NCBI RefSeq assembly: GCF_003028855.1
Contig: NZ_CP028324.1
Span: 558,001-622,000, forward strand
From: Pseudoduganella armeniaca
Lineage (GTDB): Bacteria > Pseudomonadota > Gammaproteobacteria > Burkholderiales > Burkholderiaceae_D
Direction of reading: 5' to 3'
DNA: 64,000 bases
Positions 17,815-27,350 of the stretch are shown piece by piece (position 1 is the stretch's first letter; each line of letters begins with the position of its first letter). The position numbers and the translations under genes are program-made. The notes beneath the pieces are model-generated. The model saw only the letters and a program-made list of their open reading frames with translations. It had not been told where the DNA came from and made no database searches.

Positions 17815-18399
17815 TCAGCCCTTCGGCGGCTCCGCCGCCGGCGCAGCAGCCGGCGCCGCCGCATCGCCCGCAGCCGCGGCGGCAGGCGCCGCCGGCACTT
17901 CCGGCTCCTTGAACTTGGCACCCGACTGGTTCGCCATGAACACGACGGCGCGCGCCACCTCGACGTCGTCCAGCTCCGGATTGCCGCCCTTGGCCGGCAT
18001 CGCCCGGATGCCCTCGATGGCATGCTTGACGATGGTGTCGTAACCCTGCGCGATGCGCGCGCCCCATGCCCCGGCGTCGCCCACTTTCGGCGCACCGGCC
18101 ACGCCGGCGCCATGGCAGGCCTGGCAGGTGGTCGTGTACACGGCTTCGGCGGTTTGCAGCACCTTCGGCCCGTTGGCATCCTTCAAGGTAAAACCTTCGT
18201 CCGCCACCGGTTTCAGGCGCGAAGCGATAGCCTCCGGCGTCTGCGCGGTCGAACCGGCGCCCGGCAGCCGCTGCTGCGTGACGTATTGAACGAGAAGGAT
18301 GATGCCGAGGATAACGACGAGGAAGAAGCCGATGACTGCGGCGGCCAGCTGTTTCGGGGTGCGGATGGCGGATTGATGTTCGTGATGTGCGTCGCTCAT
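17815..18399 (-). CDS. Membrane-anchored cytochrome c5-type protein
   Basis: The 194-residue protein has one N-terminal membrane anchor (residues 19-40) and a class I cytochrome c domain. The haem site is Cys92-x-x-Cys95-His96 (CQACH); the probable sixth ligand is Met124 in IRAMPAKGG. The C-terminus is a 40-residue Ala/Pro-rich tail, probably disordered. Cytochromes c5 carry electrons in the periplasm to terminal oxidases. The ATG at 18399 is preceded by AAGGA at good spacing, which decides against longer forms starting at 18483. The gene is a single transcription unit. Confidence 0.9.
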   Translation of the reverse strand: MSDAHHEHQSAIRTPKQLAAAVIGFFLVVILGIILLVQYVTQQRLPGAGSTAQTPEAIASRLKPVADEGFTLKDANGPKVLQTAEAVYTTTCQACHGAGVAGAPKVGDAGAWGARIAQGYDTIVKHAIEGIRAMPAKGGNPELDDVEVARAVVFMANQSGAKFKEPEVPAAPAAAAAGDAAAPAAAPAAEPPKG

Positions 18400-18668
18400 A
18401 ATTTCCTTAGTACAAGTTGCTGAGCCGGTGGCCAGTGTTAATCTTATGACATCAGGGATGGCTGACTTCTCGCCGAAAAGCAACCGATTATAGACTCAAA
18501 ACTATACAGCTTGGAACGTAATTGAAGGATAGGCAAGACGCCCTATTGACGGGGTGTTGCGTGGGGTGCACCAAGGCAATTTTGCTGTCCCGAGGGGCAG
18601 GGCAGGAAAAGTTGTGCTTTGTGATAGACGTACGCGAGGAAAGCCGGTATCCTTCGGTTCTCTCTCGT

Positions 18669-18744
18669 GCGGCTGTAGCTCAGTGGATAGAGTATTGGCC
18701 TCCGAAGCCAAGGGTCGCTGGTTCGATCCCAGCCAGCCGCACCA
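18669..18744 (+). tRNA. tRNA-Arg (anticodon CCG)
   Basis: The 76-base gene folds into a standard cloverleaf. The acceptor arms are GCGGCTG (18669-18675) and CAGCCGC (18734-18740), the anticodon stem-loop is TTGGC-CTCCGAA-GCCAA with anticodon CCG, and the T-loop has GGTTCGATCCC. The discriminator A and CCA (18741-18744) are encoded. It reads the CGG codon. Confidence 0.96.
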
Positions 18745-19150
18745 CTCCCTCGTGTTCTCCGTAGTCGGCCTGTGATACCAGCGCCGTTGCCCGACTGTTA
18801 CGCATAATGTCACCAAAGACCGCAGCACGATCGTTGTCGGAATAGCAGTCGCATCCTGGGTGTCGTAGGCTTAACGCGGAACATATCGCCATGGCCGAAG
18901 TTGCTGTTGGAGCGACTGGTGTTTTCGCTCCTTTGTCTGAACTTCAGTATCTTTGGCGGTCCGTGCTCGAGCGGCAATCCGCTGGATTATGTCGTACCCT
19001 GGGCTATCTTCCTGGCGGTGGTAGCGGAGCTGTTCTTCGGTGTTCGACGCTGGATTAGCGCAGGCAAATCCGGTCCGCTCTAGCCTAATAGCGTCACATG
19101 CTGCTCGCTGCCGACAGCCCCCAATCGGCAGGGTAGCCACACCGCCCCGG
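18745..19150. other. Intergenic region between the tRNA and the response regulator
   Basis: About 400 bp with lower G+C than the flanks. It holds one weak small open frame (18901-19083, listed separately) and, in the leader of the regulator gene, a short inverted repeat (CTGCCGA at 19108-19114 and TCGGCAG at 19125-19131) without a T-run. No terminator is seen after the tRNA. Confidence 0.4.
18901..19083 (+). CDS. Possible small membrane protein
   Basis: A 60-residue open frame from a TTG codon would encode two hydrophobic stretches (residues 5-19 and 30-47) and a basic tail (GVRRW, GKSG). The hydropathy is protein-like, but there is no clear ribosome site, no ATG and no recognised family. 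Treat it as tentative; it may be chance. Confidence 0.25.
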   Translation: MLLERLVFSLLCLNFSIFGGPCSSGNPLDYVVPWAIFLAVVAELFFGVRRWISAGKSGPL

Positions 19151-19858
19151 ATGACTTACGATAAGCTCATGCACACACTGGATGCCGCTATGGAAGTCCC
19201 TTATTTTCGCAAGACGTTGCTGGTCGAGGACCAGGGACTGACGCGCCAGGCCATGAAGACGCTGCTGGTGCAGTGCGATCCGCGCCTGGAAATCGACGAG
19301 GCGCGCGATTTCGACAGCGCCACCGCGCTGCTGGCGGCGCGGCAGTACGACCTGATGTTCCTCGATTACCAGCTGGGAGCCGGCAATTCCGGACTCGACG
19401 TGCTGCGCTGGATCGCCGAGCACGAGATTCCCGTGCAGGTCGTCATGCTGTCCGGGCAGGATGACCGGGATACCGTGATGGAATGCATCCGCGCCGGCGC
19501 CAGCGGTTTTATCTCGAAGGCCAGCGAGGACGGTGACGCGACGTTTCGCGCTGCGCTGAACACGATCCTGGCAGGTCAGATCTACTTGCCCAACTCCGCG
19601 CTGGGCAAGGGCGGCTTCAGTCCGCAGGCGCCGAAGCGCTCCACGTTCGGCGGCGTCGCGCTGTCGCCGCGCCTGACGGAAACGCTGGGCTATATCTGCC
19701 AGGGCCTGTCCAACAAGGCCATCGCCCGCAAGATGGGCGTGTCCGACAACACGATCAAGGAATACAGCGGCGACCTGCTGGAGAAATTCGGCGTGCGGCG
19801 CCGTACCGAATTGATCGTGGAGATGGCGCGCCGCGGCCTGGTTATTCCACGCAATTGA
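19151..19858 (+). CDS. LuxR-type two-component response regulator
   Basis: The 235-residue protein has a receiver domain (about residues 20-140; acidic pocket VEDQ, phospho-acceptor Asp72 in MFLDYQLG, Lys in ISKAS) and a C-terminal LuxR helix-turn-helix (about 172-230) containing SNKAIARKMGVSDNTIKEY. It is probably a DNA-binding regulator controlled by the neighbouring hybrid kinase, whose gene overlaps its end by 17 bp on the opposite strand. ATG codons at 19169 and 19190 are alternative starts; none has a strong ribosome site. Confidence 0.88.
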   Translation: MTYDKLMHTLDAAMEVPYFRKTLLVEDQGLTRQAMKTLLVQCDPRLEIDEARDFDSATALLAARQYDLMFLDYQLGAGNSGLDVLRWIAEHEIPVQVVMLSGQDDRDTVMECIRAGASGFISKASEDGDATFRAALNTILAGQIYLPNSALGKGGFSPQAPKRSTFGGVALSPRLTETLGYICQGLSNKAIARKMGVSDNTIKEYSGDLLEKFGVRRRTELIVEMARRGLVIPRN

Positions 19859-21854
19859 CCCGTTGCCGCTCGGCCGCAAGCCGGGCGATCGCCTGCTTCA
19901 GGCGCTCGGGCTGGACGGGCTTCGACAGCACTTCGTCCACCGATGCGCCCAAGGCCTGGCGCGCCACCTCGGCCTCGCCGCTGACGACCAGCACCGGCGG
20001 CACCAGCTCGCCGCGCGCGACCGCCGGCAGCACGATGTCGAGCACGTCGCGCGCGGTCGCGCCGTTCGGCAGGCGGTAGTCCGTGATGATCAAATCCGGC
20101 ATGCGCTCCAGCTCCTGCGCCAGCGCGCGCAGCGACGGCAGGTCGCTGGCCGTGTCCACCAGCATGCCCCATTGCGTGAACAACGCTTCCATCGCGGCCA
20201 GCACGATGCGGTCGTCCTCCACCAGCACGACGTAGCGGCCGGCCACGTCGCTGGCGTCATCCGGCTCGTCCTTGCTGGTGCTTGCTTCCGACGCCGTGCC
20301 ATTCGGGACGTCGAGCGAGAAGTGGGTGCCGCGCCCGACTTCCGAGGTGAATTCCAGCCGGTGCTCGGGCAGCAGCGAAATCATCGCGTTGACGATCGAT
20401 AGGCCCAGGCCCAGGCCTTTTTCGCGGTCGCGCTCCGGATTGTCGAGCTGGACGAACGGCTCGAACACGCGTTGCCATTGCTGCGGCGGGATGCCGATGC
20501 CGTTATCGACCACGTCCAGGCGCACGCGCGTGTGCAGGCCGACGGCGCCGACCAGCACGAGGGCGGGGTGGCCGGGCTCGCGGCGTGCGTACTTGATGCC
20601 GTTGCTGACCAGGTTTTTCAGGATGCGGCACAACATCTGGCGGTCGCTGTGCACGATGGCGGCGCGCCGCGTGCGGCGCCGGCAGCGCAGCTCGACGCCG
20701 CGGCTGGCCGCATAGGGCGTCAGGTCGGCCACTACCTCGCGCAGCACGTCCGCCACGTCGAAGTCGCACAGCGTCGGCGTCACCACGCCCGCTTCCAGCC
20801 GGGACAGGTCCAGCACGCCGTTGAACGTGGTCGACATCGCACGGGCCGAGCGGCTGGCCAGATCCGACAGCCGGCCCGCCTCGGCGTTGTCGTTGCGCGC
20901 CAGTGCCTGGCCCATCGCCTCCAGTGCCAGGCCCAGGCCGAACATCGGCTGGCGCAGGTCGTGCGCGGCGGACGCCAGGAAGCGTGCGTTCTCATGACTG
21001 GCGCGCAGTGCCTGGTTGCGCTGCTCTTCCTTCAGCTGGATCAGCGCGTTGGCCTTGATCTGGTTGGCTTCCTTTTCCGCTGCCAGTTGCGCCGCATGCT
21101 GCTGCAAGGCGGTGTTGGCCGACCGCAGTTCCCGCGCCTGCAGGAACTGGCTGCGTGCCGTGTGCTCGAGCTTGATGCAGATGCCGACGCCAATGGCGGC
21201 CGCGTTCACGAAGAAGAACATCGCCCGGCCGAATTCTTCCGGCGCCATCAGCGAGTAGGGGGTCCAGGCCGGCGCGGCATACTGCAGCGTGACGACAACG
21301 ACGCCCAGCAGCAGGGTCGAATACAGCACCGGGCGCGCGCGCAGGTGCAGGAAACCGTACTGGTACATCATGACGAGGTAGATCGACATGAAGTAGTCGG
21401 TAAACGAGATCGTGTCGGGCGTGATGAGGCAGATGGCCAGCATGCCGGCCGACGTGATGCCGACGCCGGCAAACATCGTCGCGTGCGCGCGGCGGTCGTC
21501 GCGGAACGAAGGGCGCAAGGTGATGATGAACAAGGTCGTCAGGCCCACGCTGACGACGAGCCGGCAGGCCAGCACGGTTAGCAGCGGAAAGCCGGCGTCC
21601 GCGACGTAATGGCCGTAGTCCCACCCGGCCAGCGCGACGATCATCAACAGGGCCAGCAGCGCGGCGGCACGACGGAACGGTGCGAAGCGCCGCCCGTGGT
21701 CGCGCAGGAATTCCGTTTCCAACTGCGGCGCGGCAAACGGCAGCGGCAGTGCGAAGGTGTCGGCCAGGCTGCGCAACGCGCGGCGGCAGCGCCAGTGCAG
21801 GGCATGCCAGGCGGGCCTTGCGCGCTTATTGCTTGCTGGGTCCGACACGAGCAT
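19842..21854 (-). CDS. Hybrid sensor histidine kinase/response regulator
   Basis: The 670-residue protein has a membrane region of about six helices (residues 60-235, no recognised sensor domain), a coiled-coil linker (about 240-290), a HisKA box with phospho-acceptor His298 in SAAHDLRQP, an HATPase domain (N-box NLVSNGIKYA, G-boxes VDNGIGIP and KGLGLGLSIV) and a C-terminal receiver with Asp592 in IITDYRLPNG. The signal is unknown. Its last 17 bp overlap the end of the LuxR regulator gene, so the two genes are convergent and cannot share an mRNA. Confidence 0.9.
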   Translation of the reverse strand: MLVSDPASNKRARPAWHALHWRCRRALRSLADTFALPLPFAAPQLETEFLRDHGRRFAPFRRAAALLALLMIVALAGWDYGHYVADAGFPLLTVLACRLVVSVGLTTLFIITLRPSFRDDRRAHATMFAGVGITSAGMLAICLITPDTISFTDYFMSIYLVMMYQYGFLHLRARPVLYSTLLLGVVVVTLQYAAPAWTPYSLMAPEEFGRAMFFFVNAAAIGVGICIKLEHTARSQFLQARELRSANTALQQHAAQLAAEKEANQIKANALIQLKEEQRNQALRASHENARFLASAAHDLRQPMFGLGLALEAMGQALARNDNAEAGRLSDLASRSARAMSTTFNGVLDLSRLEAGVVTPTLCDFDVADVLREVVADLTPYAASRGVELRCRRRTRRAAIVHSDRQMLCRILKNLVSNGIKYARREPGHPALVLVGAVGLHTRVRLDVVDNGIGIPPQQWQRVFEPFVQLDNPERDREKGLGLGLSIVNAMISLLPEHRLEFTSEVGRGTHFSLDVPNGTASEASTSKDEPDDASDVAGRYVVLVEDDRIVLAAMEALFTQWGMLVDTASDLPSLRALAQELERMPDLIITDYRLPNGATARDVLDIVLPAVARGELVPPVLVVSGEAEVARQALGASVDEVLSKPVQPERLKQAIARLAAERQRVNCVE

Positions 21855-21935
21855 GTCCTTCCTCCCTTGGGGCCGCGCCCAGCGATGACGATAGCATAAT
21901 GATCACGATCAGCGGTTGCGGCGATGCGACGGGCA

Positions 21936-22811
21936 TCAGGCTTGCACCAGCAGCGGATAGGTCACCAGCAGGAAGCGCAGCGCGTTGACCAGGAAATGCG
22001 TCAGGATGGCCGCTTCGATGCGGCCGCTGCGCCATGCCGCCAGGCCGTAGCCGATCCCGGCCAGCGTGGCCAGCACGATCATCGCCACGCCGCCGCCCGC
22101 GTGCGCGATACCGAACAGCACGGACGCAACGCCGATCGCGACGGCCGGACCATGGCGCTTGCCGGCCAGTGCGTGCAGCAGCCCGCCCTGGACCACGCCG
22201 CGGAAGAATGCTTCCTCGGCCACGCACGTGAACAGCAGGTTCGTCACGAGGAACAGCGGCGTGAACGGCGGCAGCTTCGGATCGAGCGCGACGGTGCCGC
22301 TCAGGAGCGCGCCCGCCAACACGACGACGGGCGTGGCCAACACGATGGGCCATGCCGGCCGCAGCGCGCACCAGTCGGCACGCCGCCGGCCCGGCGCGCA
22401 GAAGTACGCGCACAGCAGGATGCCGACGGCGGCCTTGTCTACGTTCAGATATTGCGTGACGGGCGCGGCACCGGGGCTGACCTGGACGCCCTGCAGCAGC
22501 AGGGGGTTGGCAAAGCCCGGCACCTTGTGCAGTGCCAGCGCCAGTGCCAGCACGATGATCGCTGTCAGCAGCAGCGCCCGCGCGACGGTGGATCCGCTGC
22601 GCTGGCGCACGTGGCAGAACGCCGCCAGCATCAGCAGTGCCGCCACGCCGGTCGGCGCGACAAACCCGGCCCCGCAGGCGACGGCGATGGTCGCCGCCAG
22701 GAGCACGGGCCAAGCCGGTACGCGACCGCCCAAGGGCGGCCACCACAACGACACCACTGACAGGGCCAGCAGCCAATACACCGCCGCGATGGAACCGGTT
22801 AATCCACCCAT
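21936..22811 (-). CDS. CPBP family intramembrane metalloprotease
   Basis: The 291-residue membrane protein has about eight hydrophobic helices. The Abi/CAAX-protease motifs are in order: E-E-x-x-x-R in AEEAFFRGVV, F-x-x-x-H in FGIAHAGGG, and H-x-x-x-N in HFLVNALRF. Bacterial CPBP members cleave membrane proteins or act in bacteriocin immunity; the target here is unknown. The ATG at 22811 was chosen over a TTG at 22859 because it begins at the first membrane helix and has GAGG upstream. It is divergent from the polysaccharide locus. Confidence 0.82.
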   Translation of the reverse strand: MGGLTGSIAAVYWLLALSVVSLWWPPLGGRVPAWPVLLAATIAVACGAGFVAPTGVAALLMLAAFCHVRQRSGSTVARALLLTAIIVLALALALHKVPGFANPLLLQGVQVSPGAAPVTQYLNVDKAAVGILLCAYFCAPGRRRADWCALRPAWPIVLATPVVVLAGALLSGTVALDPKLPPFTPLFLVTNLLFTCVAEEAFFRGVVQGGLLHALAGKRHGPAVAIGVASVLFGIAHAGGGVAMIVLATLAGIGYGLAAWRSGRIEAAILTHFLVNALRFLLVTYPLLVQA

Positions 22812-23429
22812 GCGGGCCTCGCGGCAGGCAGGGACGAGAGACGCCGTGGCGCGGCGCAATATGGCAGGACGCTGGTCATGGAACGGTGGACGGAAACGGT
22901 GGCGAAGAGGCCGCGGCGCGGACGGTGCCTATGGTAGCGTTTGCCAGAGGAAATTGCCATATTTCTAAAACTTTCAGCCCGAAAATCGGCTGTGCCGGAA
23001 TCCTTGCTGTAACGAAAAATTACGCGTGCTGCAGTGCCGCATGACAAAGGCTTCTTCAGTCATCTGTTGTTTTTTGGTCAATGGGCATGGCAGCAGAGGC
23101 GGAACAACAACATTATTCGTTATGGATACATTTCTGCTACACATTCCCGCCGACCTCGCGTTAAGCTGACCTCGCTACCGAGACTTGATCGAAGCAAGCT
23201 TGACCTGACGCTGAAGGAGGCCAGCGCCTGCGCGCTAGAATTTTCCTTGTGTCGCCAGGCAACTCCGCCCACCGTCGTCCTCCGGTGTTGCCAAAATGCC
23301 TAATTTTTGCAGCAACTGACTTGTTTACTGGTAGTCGTTTTCGGCGCATACGATAATTCCAGCGACCAAGATTGAGATGATTCAATTATTGCTATACAGT
23401 TAGCATAATCGCAAAACTTTAATCTCGAA
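22812..23429. other. Upstream region of the exopolysaccharide locus
   Basis: A 618-bp stretch without a credible gene, visibly richer in A+T than its surroundings, especially from 22960 onward. It is the probable control region for the rightward polysaccharide genes and for the leftward CPBP gene. I see a possible sigma-70 promoter near its right end but no sigma-54 site and no TGTCGG-N5-TTTACA box. Confidence 0.5.
23372..23409 (+). promoter_or_regulatory. Possible sigma-70 promoter of the polysaccharide operon
   Basis: CATAAT at 23404-23409 lies 17 bp after TTCAAT (23381-23386). An alternative is TATACA (23393-23398) with TTGAGA (23372-23377) at a short 15-bp spacing. Either would give a short leader before the ATG at 23430 or 23442. 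Both are imperfect matches. Confidence 0.35.
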
Positions 23430-24731
<1,302 letters not shown>

Positions 24732-24803
24732 CGGGCGTCGCGCGCGGGCGGCACAGGGCCGCCCGCGACTCCGGCACGTCGCCGGCATAAGAACACTGGA
24801 GGC

Positions 24804-25847
24804 ATGCAAGCTGTGGGCAAGTTCGACGAAGTGCAGGCGCATCTGCGCGAGCGGCAATATCGCTGGCTGGTAACGGGTGCCGCAGGCTTTATCGGCTCCA
24901 ACCTGGTCGAGGCGCTGCTGGGACTCGGCCAGCGTGTCACGGGCCTGGACAACTTTGCCACCGGCTACCGTCACAACCTGGACCAGGTACGTGACGCGGT
25001 CGGCGCGCGCTGGTCGGACTTCGACTTCATCGAGGGCGATATCCGTGACCCGGCAACGTGCGCGCGCGCGTGCGCGGGCGTGGACTTCGTGCTGCACGAG
25101 GCGGCGCTTGGCTCCGTCACGCGCTCGCTGGAGGACCCGCTGCGCACGCACGAGACCAACGTCACCGGTTTCCTGAACATGCTGGTCGCGGCGCGCGACG
25201 CCAAGGTGCGCCGCTTCGTCTACGCGGCGTCGAGCTCCACCTACGGCGACCATCCGGGCCTGCCGAAGATCGAGGACCGCATCGGCAAGCCGCTGTCGCC
25301 GTATGCCGTGACGAAGTACGCCAACGAGCTGTATGCGGACGTGTTCGCGCGCAGCTACGGCATCGAGTCCGTTGGCCTGCGCTACTTCAACGTGTTCGGC
25401 CCGCGCCAGGACCCGAACGGCGCCTACGCCGCCGTGATCCCGCAATGGGTCGCGGCGATGATCGGCGACCGGCCGGTGTTCATCAACGGTGACGGCGAGA
25501 CGAGTCGCGATTTCTGCTTTATCGACAACGTCGTCCAGGCCAATATCCTGGCCGCGACGGCCACTGCGCCGAACGCCGCCAACCAGGTCTACAACGTGGC
25601 GGCGGGCGAGCGCACCAGCCTCAACGAGTTGTACCGCATGATGCGCGCGCTGCTGCAGGAGCGCTTCGCGCACCTGCGCGACAGGGCACCGCAATACAAG
25701 GACTTCAGGGCCGGCGACGTGCGCCATTCGCAGGCCGATATCACCAGGGCGCGGGAGTTGCTGGGCTATGCGCCGACGCATCGTATCGACGCCGGGCTCA
25801 GGGAAGCAATGGAATGGTACGTGCTGCACCTGGCTGACGCCAGCTAA
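24804..25847 (+). CDS. tviC: UDP-N-acetylglucosamine 4-epimerase (WbpP/TviC type)
   Basis: The 347-residue protein is an extended short-chain dehydrogenase/reductase. Its N-terminus carries TGAAGFIGSNL (NAD binding, about residues 24-34), followed by the Ser/Thr and Tyr-x-x-x-Lys active site (SSSTYGD, YAVTKY) and the family segment YFNVFGPRQDPNGAYAAVIP. WbpP-type enzymes interconvert UDP-GlcNAc and UDP-GalNAc or their uronates. Together with the preceding dehydrogenase it would give UDP-GalNAcA, as in Vi antigen synthesis. The start has GGAGG six bases upstream. Confidence 0.9.
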   Translation: MQAVGKFDEVQAHLRERQYRWLVTGAAGFIGSNLVEALLGLGQRVTGLDNFATGYRHNLDQVRDAVGARWSDFDFIEGDIRDPATCARACAGVDFVLHEAALGSVTRSLEDPLRTHETNVTGFLNMLVAARDAKVRRFVYAASSSTYGDHPGLPKIEDRIGKPLSPYAVTKYANELYADVFARSYGIESVGLRYFNVFGPRQDPNGAYAAVIPQWVAAMIGDRPVFINGDGETSRDFCFIDNVVQANILAATATAPNAANQVYNVAAGERTSLNELYRMMRALLQERFAHLRDRAPQYKDFRAGDVRHSQADITRARELLGYAPTHRIDAGLREAMEWYVLHLADAS

Positions 25848-25928
25848 AACGACTGACGGGGGAGGCGGCGTGGGGACGTCGCCGCTCACCGGCAGACAAA
25901 AAGAATGTCCGGCCCTGGGGGGTGAAAA

Positions 25929-27332
25929 ATGCTGCGAATATCCAACCACTACATATCCAAGGTAGTGTTCAGTTTGCTGTTCCTGGAAGTCTTGATCCTG
26001 ATCGGCTCATTCTATGCGGGGGCCGGGCTGCGTTTCTTCGATGGCGACGCGTTCGCGCTGCCGAAGCTCGATCACTTCTTCATGTCCGCCTGCGTGTTCG
26101 CCGCCGCGATCGTATTCAGCATGAGCGCGCTGGGCATGTACCAGATCAATTTCAAGGCCGGCATGCGCATGCCGTTCTTCCTGCAGTTGATGCCCTCGTT
26201 CGCGATGGCGTTCGGCATCCTGACCCTGGTGTTCTACATCGCGCCGGACCTGCACTTCGGCCGCGGTATCCTGGCGCTGGTGTTCACCATCTCCGGCACC
26301 GGCATCGTGCTGGCGCGGCTGATGGTACTGAAGACGTCCGAGTCGAGCATCCTGGAATCGCGCCTGATCTTCATCGGCTGCGGCGCGCTGGCCAAGGAAT
26401 GCGGCGAACTGGCCAAGCGCGCCGGCAACTACCGCAAATACCACATCGCCGGCTACGTGCCGGTGCCGTCGGAAGAGGTGTGCGTACCGGAAGATGGCCT
26501 GCTCAAGCTGGAGCCGGGCCGCTCGCTGGTGCAGCTGGCCAACCAGCATCGCGTCAGCGAAGTCGTGGTCTCGGTGCAGAACCGCCGTGGCGGCACGTTC
26601 CCCATCAAGGAACTGCTCGAGTGCAAGCTGTACGGCATCCACGTGACCGATTCCACCACGTTCTTCGAACGCGAGACGTGCCAGATTCGCGTCGACTCGG
26701 TGCAACCGAGCTGGCTGGTGTTCGGCGGCGGTTTCGACCAGAGTTTCGTGCGCGCGTTCATGAAACGCATGTTCGACGTCGCGGTCAGCCTGCTGCTCCT
26801 GCTGGTATCGCTGCCGGTAATGCTGCTGACGGCGCTGGCCATCTACATCGAGGACCGCGCGCCGATCTTCTATTCGCAGGAACGGGTGGGCAAGGACGGC
26901 CAGGTGTTCCGCGTGCTGAAGTTTCGCAGCATGTTCACCAACGCGGAAAAGGGCGGCACGCCGCAGTGGGCGGCGAAGAACGATCCGCGCATCACCCGCG
27001 TGGGCAACATCATCCGCAAGCTGCGCATCGACGAGCTGCCGCAGGTGATCAATGTGCTCAAGGGCGAGATGAGCTTTGTCGGCCCGCGCCCGGAGCGGCC
27101 GTACTTCGTCGACCAGCTGACCGAGCGGGTGCCGTACTACAACGTCCGCCACAGCATCAAGCCCGGCATCACGGGCTGGGCGCAGGTGCGCTACGGCTAT
27201 GGCGACTCGGTCGAGGACGCGGTGCAGAAGCTGCAATATGACCTGTACTACGTCAAGAACAACAGCCTGTTCCTCGACGTGCTGGTGCTGATCGACACCT
27301 TCAAGGTCGTCGTGTTCCGGGGCGGCAGGTAG
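25929..27332 (+). CDS. XrtA-associated priming glycosyltransferase (TIGR03013 type)
   Basis: The 467-residue protein has four to five N-terminal membrane helices (residues 10-135), a Rossmann-like region (about 143-240) and a C-terminal bacterial sugar transferase domain that starts with a re-entrant helix near 285. The conserved motifs KFRSM, IDELPQ and GPRPE are present. Enzymes of this type move a sugar-1-phosphate from UDP-sugar to undecaprenyl phosphate and so begin repeat-unit synthesis at the inner membrane. The TIGR03013 form occurs in exosortase-A loci, which fits the following prsK/prsR. Confidence 0.9.
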   Translation: MLRISNHYISKVVFSLLFLEVLILIGSFYAGAGLRFFDGDAFALPKLDHFFMSACVFAAAIVFSMSALGMYQINFKAGMRMPFFLQLMPSFAMAFGILTLVFYIAPDLHFGRGILALVFTISGTGIVLARLMVLKTSESSILESRLIFIGCGALAKECGELAKRAGNYRKYHIAGYVPVPSEEVCVPEDGLLKLEPGRSLVQLANQHRVSEVVVSVQNRRGGTFPIKELLECKLYGIHVTDSTTFFERETCQIRVDSVQPSWLVFGGGFDQSFVRAFMKRMFDVAVSLLLLLVSLPVMLLTALAIYIEDRAPIFYSQERVGKDGQVFRVLKFRSMFTNAEKGGTPQWAAKNDPRITRVGNIIRKLRIDELPQVINVLKGEMSFVGPRPERPYFVDQLTERVPYYNVRHSIKPGITGWAQVRYGYGDSVEDAVQKLQYDLYYVKNNSLFLDVLVLIDTFKVVVFRGGR

Positions 27333-27350
27333 CCCGCGGGTGAGTGCCTG

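Noticed and set aside
18522..18764. Small open frame running through the tRNA-Arg gene
   Set aside because: It includes the whole cloverleaf; no ribosome site or homology supports a protein.
23281..23340. Sequence TTGCCAAAATGCCTAATTTT followed by TGCA as a sigma-54 site before the dehydrogenase gene
   Set aside because: The GG at -24 is missing and the spacing does not fit GG-N10-GC.
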